The notes below the pieces were generated by a model, which did not search any database, was not told the DNA's origin, and saw only the letters and a program-made list of their open reading frames with translations. The position numbers and the translations under genes are program-made. A DNA stretch of 64,000 nt. It comes from Moesziomyces globuligerus. Its lineage: Eukaryota > Basidiomycota > Ustilaginomycetes > Ustilaginales > Ustilaginaceae. Shown piece after piece: positions 1 through 10,445 of this stretch; position 1 is the first letter of the stretch; the number at the start of each line of letters is the position of its first letter. Where the stretch lies: positions 1,612,001 to 1,676,000 of the forward strand of contig JARVLF010000016.1 of NCBI GenBank assembly GCA_030849465.1, in the 5' to 3' direction.

Positions 1-1948
1 GTCGGGGAAGCGGAGCCTCATAGACCATGACGCTCCTCGCGTATGTGATCGCCAGATACCATGTTCCCGCTCCCTTGGTATCCGAGCTTGCTTCATGCAC
101 CGAGAAGAACAAGACTCCCTGCGAGCCAGTCTCGCGATCCTTTCCTTTGTGTCCAGCCTGTCGTCCAATGGAAGCAGTCTGGGTGACACTGTCCGCGAAG
201 CTCAAGCTTGAGGAGTTGCTGGCCTGCGCAGCAGAGGCTGCCTGTAAGGGTTGTTGGATAGGCACCGAGCCCATCGCCAACGAGAATGCAGCTGCGTACG
301 CTCCGTCATGGCGACCATCGTCTTCAGAAGACGGGCCTGGACGACCTGTCCGATGAGGGAGATTGCCTCCCATGCGCTGATTGTTCGAGGATTGCTGTTG
401 GTGCTCGTCGAGTGAGGTCCTTGCTGAGGAAGAATTTGCGCTCCTACCATTCGACGCAGCAGCATAGTCCGTGTGGAAAGGCATCGGATCGATCGTGTCG
501 CCCAGCGAAGTAGTCGAGCCAGAGCGGCCGTGTCCGAAGGGTTTCGCGCTGGAGCGCGCTTTGGGTCTGGAGAAGGTCTTTCTCAGAATGGTGCCGAGGC
601 CCTCTCGTTTTGCTGTGATGTTCTCTGATGGCGGACTCAGATCGATAGGGGTCTTGGCGTCGGGTCTGTCGAGAGCGTAGGTGAGAAGCTGCTTTATGGC
701 CTGCAAGTGCCACATTCGGACGACACCCATACCCGCAGGAGGTACAGCGCGGCCGGATCCTCCGCCAGCTGCGGGACCGAAATTGGCAGCTGCGATGTTC
801 TCTTCGTTGTGCGGCATGCCATGCGTGCTATGGCTTGAGCCTGTCTCTCCAGATGCGGGGAGTCCACCGGCAGCAACGCTCTCGAGGACCGAGCCTGCGT
901 GCGCACTGAGCTGCATCAGAGATGAGGAGATGAATCCATCGCGGGCAGAACTCGGACAGGTGAGAGCCAGAAGTACACCTGAGCTTGACGCTGCCTGATT
1001 CGCATTGGGAGTCCCATCGGCCGTGTCACCATCACCTGACGCTAGAACGTTCATCTGATAGACTGCCAGACCAGACCAGATGTGAACGCAGCGCACGTCG
1101 TCGTTCCACTGCTGAGACTTCTCAGATGAGAGGTTGGAGGAGTGCGAATGTGGGTCGCGAAACTCGATGGCGAACAGGCCCAAGTGAGTGCCGATGAGAA
1201 GAACTTGTCTGGTCTGACTCGGCGTGTGGATGGTGTGGCCATGTAGCGCTGAGAGTGGTAAGCCGATCAATATGCTGCAAAGTGGCTGAGCGGGCAGGTG
1301 TGGGATGAAGCGAGAGCCAAAGTGATGCACGTGGAGCGGCGGAAGGGGAGTGGCTTCTGCGTGGCTTCGGCTCTGGCTCGTACTGGGTGTCGTCGACCTT
1401 TCATCGCTGATGGCATCCGGCCCTTCCACCCATGTGCCCCAGCTCTTCTTCCTACGGTTGCCGGACCCGTCGCTGGGATTGTTGGCTGGGCTTTTCGTAG
1501 AGGCCTGGCTATCCAGATTGGCATAATGCCGCTCCAGCGCGCGCTTTTCGAGCCAGGTCCCCCACCGAGGAAAGCGAGAGCCGAAAGCACGAGGAGATGG
1601 AGGATTGAGTGCGGTAGCCGGATTCGCTTGTTGCTCATGATCGTCGTTGAAGTAGGAGAAGGAGGCGTCATCTCTGGCGAGCGCGGGAGGAGTGGGCGGG
1701 AACTGGTGCGAATCATAACGAGGTGGGAGCTCGTTGCTCGAGTCTAGTGGTTCTTGATTGGCGCGCCAAGTCGATTGCTGAGCGTCCTCGGAGCGGCGAG
1801 ATCGGGCTGGACGACCCAGTGCCTCGCCGACGCGGGCCGAGTGAGCGGCGTCCGGGTCCGCCTCGGAGAGTTGGAATGACATGTGGTTGCTCGGAAGAGG
1901 GGCTCCTGCTCGGTCAGCTTGAGCGATGGACGGGTTTTGGAGGTGCAT
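1..1948 (-). CDS. CNH-like beta-propeller protein, C-terminus outside the window
   Basis: An uninterrupted minus-strand frame opens just after an in-frame TGA and starts at the ATG at 1948. It stays open to base 1, giving about 649 residues with the C-terminus missing. The first ~240 residues are polar and disordered (Pro/Ser/Asp/Arg). Then comes a propeller-like blade containing QVLLIGTHLGLFAIEF, followed by DVRCVHIWSGLAVYQMNVL. A ~300-residue Ser/Gln/Gly-rich insert separates this from WYLAITYARSVMVYEAPLP, which resembles the LCVA..kkkVLLYE blades of citron-homology (CNH) domains. CNH proteins act as Rho/Rab-linked scaffolds (Rom2, Vps39 types). Which subfamily this belongs to cannot be decided from the visible part. 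The open frame is strong evidence for a gene; the CNH call is inference. Confidence 0.62.
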   Translation of the reverse strand, partial: MHLQNPSIAQADRAGAPLPSNHMSFQLSEADPDAAHSARVGEALGRPARSRRSEDAQQSTWRANQEPLDSSNELPPRYDSHQFPPTPPALARDDASFSYFNDDHEQQANPATALNPPSPRAFGSRFPRWGTWLEKRALERHYANLDSQASTKSPANNPSDGSGNRRKKSWGTWVEGPDAISDERSTTPSTSQSRSHAEATPLPPLHVHHFGSRFIPHLPAQPLCSILIGLPLSALHGHTIHTPSQTRQVLLIGTHLGLFAIEFRDPHSHSSNLSSEKSQQWNDDVRCVHIWSGLAVYQMNVLASGDGDTADGTPNANQAASSSGVLLALTCPSSARDGFISSSLMQLSAHAGSVLESVAAGGLPASGETGSSHSTHGMPHNEENIAAANFGPAAGGGSGRAVPPAGMGVVRMWHLQAIKQLLTYALDRPDAKTPIDLSPPSENITAKREGLGTILRKTFSRPKARSSAKPFGHGRSGSTTSLGDTIDPMPFHTDYAAASNGRSANSSSARTSLDEHQQQSSNNQRMGGNLPHRTGRPGPSSEDDGRHDGAYAAAFSLAMGSVPIQQPLQAASAAQASNSSSLSFADSVTQTASIGRQAGHKGKDRETGSQGVLFFSVHEASSDTKGAGTWYLAITYARSVMVYEAPLPR

Positions 1949-2652
1949 TGTTGTGCGGGAAGCTCAGGCTCTCGCGTGGTGTCTGAGCGCCATCTCGGCT
2001 CCTGTTGGCGCACAAAGGAGGCTCGTGAAGCGCTCTGATTCAGCTTCGCGGGCCGAGAGTGGGTGTGGATGCGAAGCGCTCAGAGCTGCGCAGCGACAGG
2101 CGGTCGCTTCGAGCCGCTAAGGGATACGGCGGTTTGATCGGGCGGAGGACATTCCTGCGCTACAGGAAGGGGAAAGGTGGTGAGCTTTAAGAAAGAAAGA
2201 AAGGAGGAGGAAGTGGATGAGGGTTTGATTTGGGTGCGCAAGCAAACGTGTGCCACTTGCACCGTGCACTATCTGGCGGGAGTCCACTGCCAAGATTATA
2301 TTTTTTGTAAAAGGTTGCAACCGAAGCGCCCAATTCGGCAGCCAAAGAGAAAGTCACACCAGTCACAGCCACAGCGATGAAACGGGCAACTGCGCCTCGA
2401 TCAGCCTGCAACAGGGACATCACGCTCAGCCGACTGAGGACTGGTAGGCTTCAGGCATGGCGATGGTTGACCGGACAAGCGCTGGAAAGCATTCGGTGCT
2501 ATTATGAACAGACAAGTACAAATACAGGGAAGTGGGGTTGCATGCGACATGGCATGGCCTGGTGGAAATGCGCAAATAAGGCGTCATGCAGAGCAGACAG
2601 GCCAGGCAGACAGGCCAGACAGGTCGAGCAAGCTAGCGAGGTCGGTCGCCGA
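1949..2652. other. intergenic, between two minus-strand genes
   Basis: This holds the upstream region of the CNH-like gene and the 3' flank of NAA10. It contains a short purine-rich run near 2185-2215 and a CAGGCCAGGCAGACAGGCC-type direct repeat near 2600-2625. No coding frame, RNA gene or clear regulatory site was recognised. Confidence 0.5.
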
Positions 2653-3358
2653 TCAAAAGTTGAGACGCATATGCAAGGCGTCTTCGCCGTCGGCGTAGTA
2701 GCCCTTTTCGACGCCGTGAACCTCGAAGCCGAGCGTGTCGCGGTAGAGGCCGATGGCGGCGCGGTTGGTCTGCCTGACGTGGAGCGAGACGAAGCTTGCA
2801 CCGAATACATCGCGCATGGCCTCCTCTGCAAGACGGGTCGATGGCGATGGGCGAGCGGGCGAGCGGGCGAGCGGGCAAAAGCGAGGCAAGGCAAGGTGGT
2901 CAGATGAGAGTGTCGGCAAAAGGGGTTTTTGCTCGATAGGCGAGGAGGGGGTGAGGACGAGCGGCGACTTACGACTCTGCTTCATGAGCTTGTTGGCGAG
3001 ACCAAGGCGACGATAGGAGCGAAGGACGCTGATGCTGGTGACGTGACCGTGCGGGATGCCGTCGGCGGGCTCCTCCTCCATCTTGCCAAGGATGTAGCCG
3101 ACGACCCTGCCCTTTTCGTCTTCGGCGACGTAGGAGAGCTGGGGCCATGTGAGCGCATGGTAGAGGTAGTATCGCAGTGTGTAGTTCTCGGGCAGATTGT
3201 GCAGGTTGCAATTCTGCATGCCGAGCAGGTCGTCGATCTATCGTGGGCGCGAGGCAGCGCAAAGTCGAAGCGTCAGGTTGTCAGCTTGCCAGCTAGTCAG
3301 CTACGACGACTGTTGGGATATGGATGGGTCCACTCACTGTCGCTTCGCGGATGTTCAT
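2653..3358 (-). CDS. NAA10: N-alpha-acetyltransferase NatA catalytic subunit (NAA10/ARD1)
   Basis: Catalytic GNAT subunit of the ribosome-associated NatA complex, which acetylates N-termini after Met removal, in partnership with NAA15. Exons are 3358-3338 (only 21 nt, MNIREAT), 3237-2973 and 2825-2653, giving 152 residues. Donors are GTGAGT and GTAAGT; acceptors are ATAG and GCAG. The spliced protein reads [20 protein letters not shown], then [20 protein letters not shown]. The acetyl-CoA loop is [13 protein letters not shown] (R/Q-x-x-G-x-G/A), and the end is [18 protein letters not shown]. Introns 1 and 2 are 100 and 147 nt; intron 2 carries a GAGCGGGC tandem run at 2851-2877. The protein stops right after the GNAT core, lacking the long tail of yeast Ard1 and human NAA10 (both about 235 aa). 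Exon boundaries are mine and restore a continuous family match. Confidence 0.95.
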
Positions 3359-4160
3359 GATGAGGGTTATGGCAGCCGTCGTGAGCCGTCTGCTGCCGTC
3401 GAGTGATGCGTGGCCTCCAAGCGGTGCTGATGATTCAGGAGTTGGAGAAGCATTGAATGCACTGTCGGCGTGTCGGAGCATCCGACTTGCCGCTCCCAGT
3501 CGAGCTTCTTCCGATGGCAGTCACGTGGCGCAGAGCCCGATAGTCTCATCGATCGGGCAGGGGGTGTCGTGGCGCATTGATGAGCGTCTAAATTTGTTGG
3601 AATTTCGTTGATGCTCTGCCCCTGTCGTGCATCTCACCTCTCACCGCCGCCCACCGGGGTTGAGTGGGGGCTGTGGCCGCGCTGCTGACCCCTGACGTGT
3701 GTGTGTGTCTCTGTGTTTCTGTGTTTCTGTGCTTTGGATTCTGTCGCCCGTAAGATGGGTCGGCTGTGTCGTCACACACCCACTCACACACTTGCAGCAA
3801 CAGCAGCCTCGGCCCTTTTTGTTTAGAGCGGCCCCACGCAGCAGCAGCGGCACCAGCAGCACCAGCAGCACCAGCAGCGGCAGCATCCGATGCATCTCCA
3901 AGACGCGTTGAACCCACTCCGCTCTCCATCCCCGTCGCACTCCCACCTTGCTTCGCATCAAGCTTCCATCCACCCCTCGACGCCCCGTGCGCCTCGCATC
4001 TCTAGCCGCCACACATCCGCCCCCCTCAAAAGGCGTCCCTTGCTCGACTCTCGCGCTCTCGCTCCTCGCTTCTCTTCCAAGCTCGACCCATCTGCACAGC
4101 ACCTCCCCGAATCCACTCATTTGCAATCAACCTTTCATCTGCACACCTCGGTAGAGACGG
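3359..4160. promoter_or_regulatory. divergent intergenic region between NAA10 and SEC14
   Basis: About 800 bp upstream of both genes. It holds a GTGTGTGTCTCTGTGTTTCTG-like stretch (3698-3732) and a CAG/CACCAG trinucleotide run (3838-3885). A pyrimidine-rich leader precedes the Sec14 ATG. No TATA box is clear. Confidence 0.4.
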
Positions 4161-5296
4161 ATGTTTCGAAAGCACGACAAGGACACCTCCAAGGGCAGCA
4201 AGAAGGACTCGAAAACAAAGCCACCAATGACCGACGCCGCAAAGACCGGACGCCCCGGCAACCTCGACGCCTCCCAGCAGGAGGCGCTCGACACCTTCCG
4301 CACCACCATCACCCACAAGGGCCTCTTCAACCCAGAGCGCCACGACGACGCCTGCTTGTGTCGCTTCCTCCGCGCACGCAAGTGGGACCTCGCCGCCACC
4401 GAAGCCATGTTCACCGAGGCCGAAAAGTGGAGGTCCGAGTTCAACGTCGAGGAGCTCTACCACTCGTTCGAGTACCCCGAAAAGGAAAAGGTCGACCAGT
4501 ACTACCCGCAATACTACCACAAGACCGACAAGGACGGCCGTCCCATCTACATTGAGCAGCTCGGAAAGCTCGACCTCAAGGCCCTCTACCAAGTGTACGT
4601 CCATCCTCGCTCCGATCGCGCACATCTCGTTGTCTGGCTCTTACTCACCATGTATGCTGCTGCCTTGCCTCCGCTCACCTCGCCGCCAACAGCACCACCC
4701 CAGAGCGTCAGATCCAAAAGCTCGTCGTCGAGTACGAAAAGTTCCAGCGAGAGCGTCTGCCCGTCTGCTCGGCTCACAAGGGCGAGCTCGTCGAGACCTC
4801 GTGCACCATCATGGACCTCAAGAACGTCGGCGTCTCGGCGTTCTGGAAGGTCTCGACCTACGTCCAGCAGGCGTCCAACATTGGCCAGCACTACTACCCC
4901 GAGACGATGGGCAAGTTCTACATCATCAACGCACCCTACATCTTCACCACCGTCTGGTCCGTCATCAAGGGCTGGCTCGACCCGGTCACGGTGGAAAAGA
5001 TCAAGATCCTCGGTCACAAGTACCAGGACGAGCTGCTCCAGCAGATCCCCGCCGAGAACCTGCCCCAGACGCTCGGTGGCAAGTGCGAGTGCCCCGGCGG
5101 ATGCTCGCTCTCGGACGCTGGACCGTGGAACACCGAAGAGGGTCGCCAGATCATCGAAAAGGTCCGCGCAGAGGAGAAGCAGAAGCGCGAACAGCACGAA
5201 CGCACCGCATCTGCTACCGCCCCTGCCGCAGCCGCCGCGGCTCCTGCTGCTGACGCCGCTGCTCCCCCCGCACAAAACGGCGCTGCCCCAGCTTAG
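4161..5296 (+). CDS. SEC14: Sec14-type phosphatidylinositol/phosphatidylcholine transfer protein
   Basis: Lipid-transfer protein that exchanges PI and PC and supports Golgi phosphoinositide signalling and secretion. Exons are 4161-4594 and 4693-5296, with a 98-nt intron (GTACGT...ACAG), giving 345 residues. The N-terminal CRAL-TRIO_N part contains [16 protein letters not shown] and [20 protein letters not shown]. After the junction ([16 protein letters not shown]) the lipid-binding core has [54 protein letters not shown] and [20 protein letters not shown], then [12 protein letters not shown]. These match Sec14 closely along the core. The C-terminus is an extra ~40-residue Glu/Lys then Ala/Pro-rich tail, unlike yeast Sec14, which ends near the core. 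The ATG at 4161 is the first one in frame. Confidence 0.95.
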
Positions 5297-5652
5297 AGAC
5301 TCGGGAAAGCAACATGCTGAATTGCCGGCTGTCCATCGAGCCCGGATCTGTGCCCTCCCCACGACTCGAATACAGTATGAGTTCCTCTCCTCCCCATTGT
5401 CGACCACCCTCCGTCTTGTATAGATCCGATCGTCAATCCAATCGTCCACGGCCACTGCTGCTGCGATGTCCAAGGGAGAGCTCTCTCACTTGTGACTCTG
5501 ATGCACCATTCCGGTCATCACGTTCGCACCGCGCGCTGTTTGCACCTCCGCGGCGTGGGTACGGAATGGACGGAGCAGATCTTCTGGTCTAGCTCCGGAC
5601 AAGAGCTTCCGTGTACATGTATGCAAGCCAGGCCTCGGCAGCCATACGAGAT
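5297..5652 (+). other. SEC14 3' flank
   Basis: This stretch separates the Sec14 stop from the tRNA gene. No coding frame or conserved element is visible in it. Confidence 0.4.
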
Positions 5653-5726
5653 GGCTCCATAGCTCAGTTGGTTAGAGCGTAGCACTGTTAATGCTGAGGT
5701 CGGCGGTTCGAGCCCGCCTGGGGTCG
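5653..5726 (+). tRNA. tRNA-Asn (anticodon GTT)
   Basis: The cloverleaf is visible by eye. The acceptor stem is GGCTCCA with TGGGGTC (one G-T and one T-G wobble), and the D arm is GCTC...GAGC. The anticodon stem is TAGCA/TGCTG with the 7-nt loop CTGTTAA, so positions 34-36 are GTT (Asn). The T arm is GGCGG-TTCGAGC-CCGCC. The A box (TAGCTCAGTTGG) and B box (GGTTCGAGCC) are present. There is no intron and no genomic CCA; the length is 74 nt including the discriminator G. Confidence 0.93.
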
Positions 5727-5729
5727 ATT

Positions 5730-5752
5730 TCCTTTTTTTTCTCTTTTTTTTT
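5730..5752 (+). terminator. RNA polymerase III oligo-T terminator of tRNA-Asn
   Basis: Runs of eight T (5733-5740) and nine T (5744-5752) begin within ten bases of the tRNA 3' end, as expected for pol III termination. The remaining sequence to 6009 shows nothing else. Confidence 0.85.
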
Positions 5753-6009
5753 CCCTTGTTTTTGGAATTTTGGACCCCGCTGATGGACGTGGGGTCCGCA
5801 CGTTTTCGGGGGAACCACCCGTCTGCACTGCCAGACCCACGTTGACAATGGCATGGGCAGACGGTCTCGCGCCCCGCCATACTCACACTCGTCGGGCAAA
5901 AGAAAAGTCGCACCCCGAAGTACGAATCTGTCCGAATGTGCGTGCAAGGATGCAAGATATGAAGGTGAATGCGGGTCTGGATTAATGCGGAAACACAAGC
6001 GTGATGGAT

Positions 6010-7197
6010 CTATTCGACCGCTCTGCGAGCATCGACGGCTGGTGTGTCAGGAGACTGCTGCGGGACGACGCGATCTTGCGAGCCTAGTGGGCTAGCATCT
6101 TGAACAAAGGGGCTGAGGATGGGGGAAGCGTTGGAGTCGGAACGGTTGCTTTTGCTGTGCGAAGAGGAACGAGTGTGTGCGGGCGGTCGTGGCTGACCCG
6201 CATCGCTCTGCAGCCTCTGCAGAGGGCTATCTTTGGCACTGAGCAGCTGCGGATCGATGATGGATGCTTTCGGTCCGAGGCGCACCACGTGTGGTGGCGA
6301 GGACGATTCCGTCGCTGCAGCTGGAGGCAAACGTGCATCTCCGTTGGACTGTGATTCGAGAGAGCTCGAAGAGCCGATCGAGCTGCTCTGCGGAGAAGGC
6401 TGCAAGCCAGGCACCTCGCTCGACCGGGTCGAGACAGGCCCTTCGATGAGGTACCGCTGTCTTTCTTGGTGAGCACGCGTGTTGCGGTGGCTGTTGCGCG
6501 AACGAGAACCGTTGTCCGACGAATCAGTCCATACGAAGCCGCCGATGAAGTCCTCGCCCGTGCCGATGCTGCTCTCTCTGCGGAAGGCAAGCGTCCTCTG
6601 ATCCGTCGCTGTAGCCAAGCTTCCACCAAAGCCGAGCGGCTGGGGAGGGACGATCTGGATCGAGTCCCTGTTCAGCGGCGAATGCGGCAGATACGACTCG
6701 CGTCGACCAGGAGACGACATGTACGACAGTTGCGATGCGGCCGAGGGTGATTTGAGGTAGGAACGCTTGAGCGTCATGGTGGAGGATGAGCTCGAGATGG
6801 TGGACCCACCTCGGAAGTGAGGTTCGAATCCCTCTGTCGGTGTCGAGAGCACCACCGAATCCAGAGCGCGGATCGAAGGCGACGGCATCTCGCTGGTCGA
6901 GGTGGAAATGAAGCCATCTTGCGGTGGCTGGGATGTGGAGAACGACGCTGAGGATGCAGCAAGATGATCTGTGGAGCCATGGCTTGCTCTGAGGGAGGCG
7001 AATGTGGGTAGATCGGGAGCGTTGGCCATGACGACGCCTCCATGGTATGCGGTGGGAGGTTGGCTGATGGGAGGCAGCTGTTCTGAACGGTGCATGCAGT
7101 TCCACAGCTTGCAGTAGGCCTTGTAGGCGACAAAGAGGAGCGCGATGCCGCCAAAGATGGCGCCGACGACGATGGCGGCGGTGTTGGGTTGCGACAT
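6010..7197 (-). CDS. single-pass membrane protein with Ser-rich cytosolic tail, function unknown
   Basis: Intronless frame of 395 residues starting at the ATG at 7197. After MSQPNT there is one hydrophobic segment, residues ~7-27 (AAIVVGAIFGGIALLFVAYK), followed by a basic/Cys stretch (CKLWNCMHRSEQ). That pattern suggests a signal anchor with a cytoplasmic C-terminus. The remaining ~350 residues are low-complexity Ser/Pro/Gln/Thr-rich with many SP/SPxR sites, consistent with a phosphorylated disordered tail. There is no cleavable signal peptide and no recognised domain. The layout resembles small fungal plasma-membrane or septum-associated proteins, but no function can be assigned from sequence. 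Confidence 0.75.
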   Translation of the reverse strand: MSQPNTAAIVVGAIFGGIALLFVAYKAYCKLWNCMHRSEQLPPISQPPTAYHGGVVMANAPDLPTFASLRASHGSTDHLAASSASFSTSQPPQDGFISTSTSEMPSPSIRALDSVVLSTPTEGFEPHFRGGSTISSSSSTMTLKRSYLKSPSAASQLSYMSSPGRRESYLPHSPLNRDSIQIVPPQPLGFGGSLATATDQRTLAFRRESSIGTGEDFIGGFVWTDSSDNGSRSRNSHRNTRAHQERQRYLIEGPVSTRSSEVPGLQPSPQSSSIGSSSSLESQSNGDARLPPAAATESSSPPHVVRLGPKASIIDPQLLSAKDSPLQRLQSDAGQPRPPAHTRSSSHSKSNRSDSNASPILSPFVQDASPLGSQDRVVPQQSPDTPAVDARRAVE

Positions 7198-9042
7198 GGT
7201 TTATGGGCACGGCGATCGAGCCGTTTGAGGGGGGAAAAAGGCGAAACGAAGGCAGGTGGAGCGATCAGGCTGCCAAACGTCGAGGAGCTTACTGCGATGA
7301 GATCGACGTGACCATGCTGGATTCGAAGGTGACGCTGAAGCTGCAGCAGCAGAAGAGGGTTGGGAGTGTTCAGCTCCCGTTTGCTGATTGCCGGCGGCTG
7401 ATCTGCACGCAGAGGAAGCTACGCTAGCGAGAAGCGAGGACTTTCCGGTAGGACGGACACGGTGCGCCTCTTGCACGTTGGAAGGGTCGACTTGGCGCTG
7501 GAGGTAACCGTCGAAGGTTGCCAATCAGATGGGCGCAAGGCAGACGGGCGGGAGGCAGTTGGGCTAACCGAAGAGGATGTTTTGTCGGGACCACGAAATG
7601 TGGAGAAGCGCTGTCCCGGCAGCGAGGAAGCGTTGCTGGCTAGTGGTGGTGAGCTTGCCAGCTGGAAGGCGAAGAATCGCAAGATGGACCGGAAGGTAAG
7701 GCAGAGCGCACACTCGAGTGGCCGGGGGAAAGATGGTGGGGGCTATGGGGCAAGATAGGAAGGATGTGAGGTGGTGAGGACGAAGCTGGAGCTCGGTCAA
7801 GATGTGTGCAGGACCCGGGCGTCGGAGTTGGAATGGAGGGTGTAAGAACGGACTTGCGCGCCGCACGTTGGTCCAGGTTGACCGGGGAGGATGACCGGGG
7901 CAGGATCTGGGGGATGAATGAGCGAGCGTACGAGCCTGCGGCAACCGAGAGCTGCTCGCCGCGCCCTTGGCAGGCTAAGGTACTGTATCGTTCTCGAGGA
8001 GACTCGAGCAGAGGGCCGGAAGGGGAGAAGCGACCAAAAGGCCAGCCCGGGATCGGAACGACGTGGATCGACGATGGCATGCAATCAGAACCGCGCTGAC
8101 CAGCGCTTGTCCGGCGCAGTCGAGCACGCGCGAGCTGAAGCTGATCCGGGAGGGGATGCCAGGGTGCTGTTCGGCTGCAGCCCAAGGTGTCGCAGTGGCA
8201 GCAGCGTCAGCAGCGTCAGCCATTGTGCGTTGTGCGCGATCAAGTGGGCGGGCCGAGGCTTGTCGCGCGTCGTCGGCTTGCGGCTGCATGCTCACACGCC
8301 CGGAAGAATCGCGCCGCGAACCCAACCCAAAAGGCCCAAAACGCTTCCCTGCTAGGCGTGCCGAGTCGAGCTCAGTTAGGGCCGGGATCCAGACATTTGG
8401 GTGCAGCGCTCAAGCGGCTTGCAAGCGACCCAAACGGATCGTCACAGCGCAGATGCCAACCGCCAACCGACTGACATCATGTTGGGCTCGCTTTTGTTTG
8501 GAAATTCGCCCATTCCGGCACGGCATCCGCCTCGCTCTCAGCCAAGCCGCACCGCATGGACTGTCGCCTCAGCTCCGATCGTGCATCCAAGAATTCCGCA
8601 TCAGAACATCCTCAGGCACATTGGCCCGTGTCTAGGTGGGCGCATCGGCTGACAGCCCGCCAAAATTGCCAAAATTCAAAATCCACCCTCACGCCCTGCC
8701 GTCGAATTTCGAGCAGCGCCCAGGGTAGGGTAGCCAGTAGATTCATGTCAACCGTTCATCCAATGCACCCACGCATCAGCCAACGCATCAGCCAACGCAG
8801 CCCGTAGCCTGCGCTTGTCATCATCGCCGATGACCCAACTCCGCCAGCCCGATTACAGGCCCAACGAAGAGACCGACGGTCCTTCTCAACGCCTTGCAGC
8901 TGGACCCTGACTGACATTTTGCCGGTGCCGTAAAGAAAAGGTTACTTGCTTGCACACCACTCGGCTTCCACCCCATCGCAGGCAGCTTGGCCAGCCCACC
9001 GCGGATGAGCTGAGCTAGCTACAAGCTGTCTCGGCGTGCGCA
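7198..9042. other. gene-poor intergenic region
   Basis: About 1.85 kb between the divergent membrane-protein and methyltransferase genes. Open frames on both strands are short, compositionally biased and overlap each other; none gives a recognisable domain. Short direct repeats such as CATCAGCCAACG (8772-8795) occur just upstream of the methyltransferase. Confidence 0.45.
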
Positions 9043-10445
9043 ATGTCCACAACCGCTGCCTTCCTGCCAAGCCGCGATCTGCGCGATCTCAGGAGGCTCG
9101 AGCTGGCCTCGCGCGAATGCTTGGACGATGTCGCTACCAACGTCGATAGTCTCGCCCTTCTCCTCGGGGCTAGTGGGGGTCAGATCCTTCACGCACCACC
9201 ACAGCTACAGTCGGCCAACCTTGAAAGTGACGATGCCGTCCAATCCTCCGTCGAGGATCCGCCCAAGGAGGTCGACGCCTTCGAGCAGCGATACATCACA
9301 CGCTGGCTCACCAGACTCATCTCGGAACTCACAATGACCAGCCCTGACAGCCAAGAAGCGATCGAGATGTGCGAGAATCTCTCCCAGCGATGTGCCGAGC
9401 TGCTAGCATTCACCGCAGGCAAAATGGCCTCCGGCGCGTCGGTACAGGATCATCTCTTCCAACTCGCCGACGGAAACATCACCGTCAAGCTCCGAGACGC
9501 CGCACTCGTTCACGATTCGCTCGGAACACACACGTGGGGGGCTGCCCCCATCCTCTCGCAGCTTCTCCTGCCTCTCCCGGTCGATGCGACGCGCGACTTC
9601 AGCATACTCGAGCTCGGCGCTGGCACTGGTCTCGTCGGCCTCGCCGCCGCGCACTGGTCGCGTCGACATCGACCCAATGCCAAAACGCAGGTGCTCTGCA
9701 CAGATCACCATCCCACTGTGCTTGAGAATCTAGCTCACAACATCCATTTGAACGGCTGGGCTCCAGCCGACCACCATCCGGGTTCTCCCACGGGCATGGT
9801 CGACGTCGTCGCACGCTGCCTGGATTGGCAGAGCGTCCATCAGGCGAGAGGCGGCCAACACGCTTCTGTACATCAAGAATTGACGTCCCAGACCGTGCCG
9901 AGCCACCTCCTCGGCTCGAAAGATGGCGCCTGGGCCCAAGAACTCGATGTGCGCGCCTCTGCGGGCAGCTTCGATATGATCGTTGCAGCAGGTAAGTCTC
10001 GGTCCTGTCCACACGATGCCGGCAGACGCAAACACTCAACTCGCCTTCGCATCCGATCCAATCTGCAGACTGCATCTACGATCCCGTGCATCCGCTCTGG
10101 ATCCGCTCCGTAGCCGAGTCGCTTCTCAAGGTGCCGGACGCCACCAGCAGCGCCTCGCAGCCATTGCTCCACGTCATGGTGCCACTCCGTCCCACGCATC
10201 AGCAAGAGATGCACGCCGTCTATGAGGCATTTGCCTCCGCCCGCGAGGAATCGGGCGCTCCCCGCCTCGTCATCCTCACCGAGCGCGACTACCAAGGCTA
10301 CGAGAACTTTGGAGCCTGGAACTCGATCGTCCGCTCCACCGGATCAGCGCATCAGAGTCAACCCGAGGGCGGACTCGCGCGAACCTACCGATGGTTCCAG
10401 ATCGGATGGCAGACACTAGGCTTGCAGCCTGCTTCGGTCCAGTGA
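9043..10445 (+). CDS. Methyltransf_16-family protein methyltransferase (EFM/EEF2KMT-like)
   Basis: SAM-dependent seven-beta-strand methyltransferase. Exons are 9043-9991 and 10069-10445, with a 77-nt intron (GTAAGT...GCAG), giving 441 residues. Motif I is ILELGAGTGLVGLAAAHW (~res 188-205). The post-I acidic strand is VLCTDHHPTVLENLAHNI. The junction restores FDMIVAADCIYDPVHPLW, the family's (A)D-x-x-Y motif, followed by a RPTHQQEMHAVYEAF helix. The N-terminal ~150 residues are helical (YITRWLTRLISELT) and precede the TWGAAPILSQLLL entry to the fold. Fungal members methylate lysines of translation factors or are annotated as nicotinamide methyltransferase-like; the substrate here is unknown. 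The long N-terminus favours the EEF2KMT/FAM86 side, but only weakly. Confidence 0.85.

Noticed and set aside
6815..6835. GGTTCGAATCCC, a B-box-like sequence
   Set aside because: It lies inside the coding region of the membrane protein and no cloverleaf can be drawn around it.
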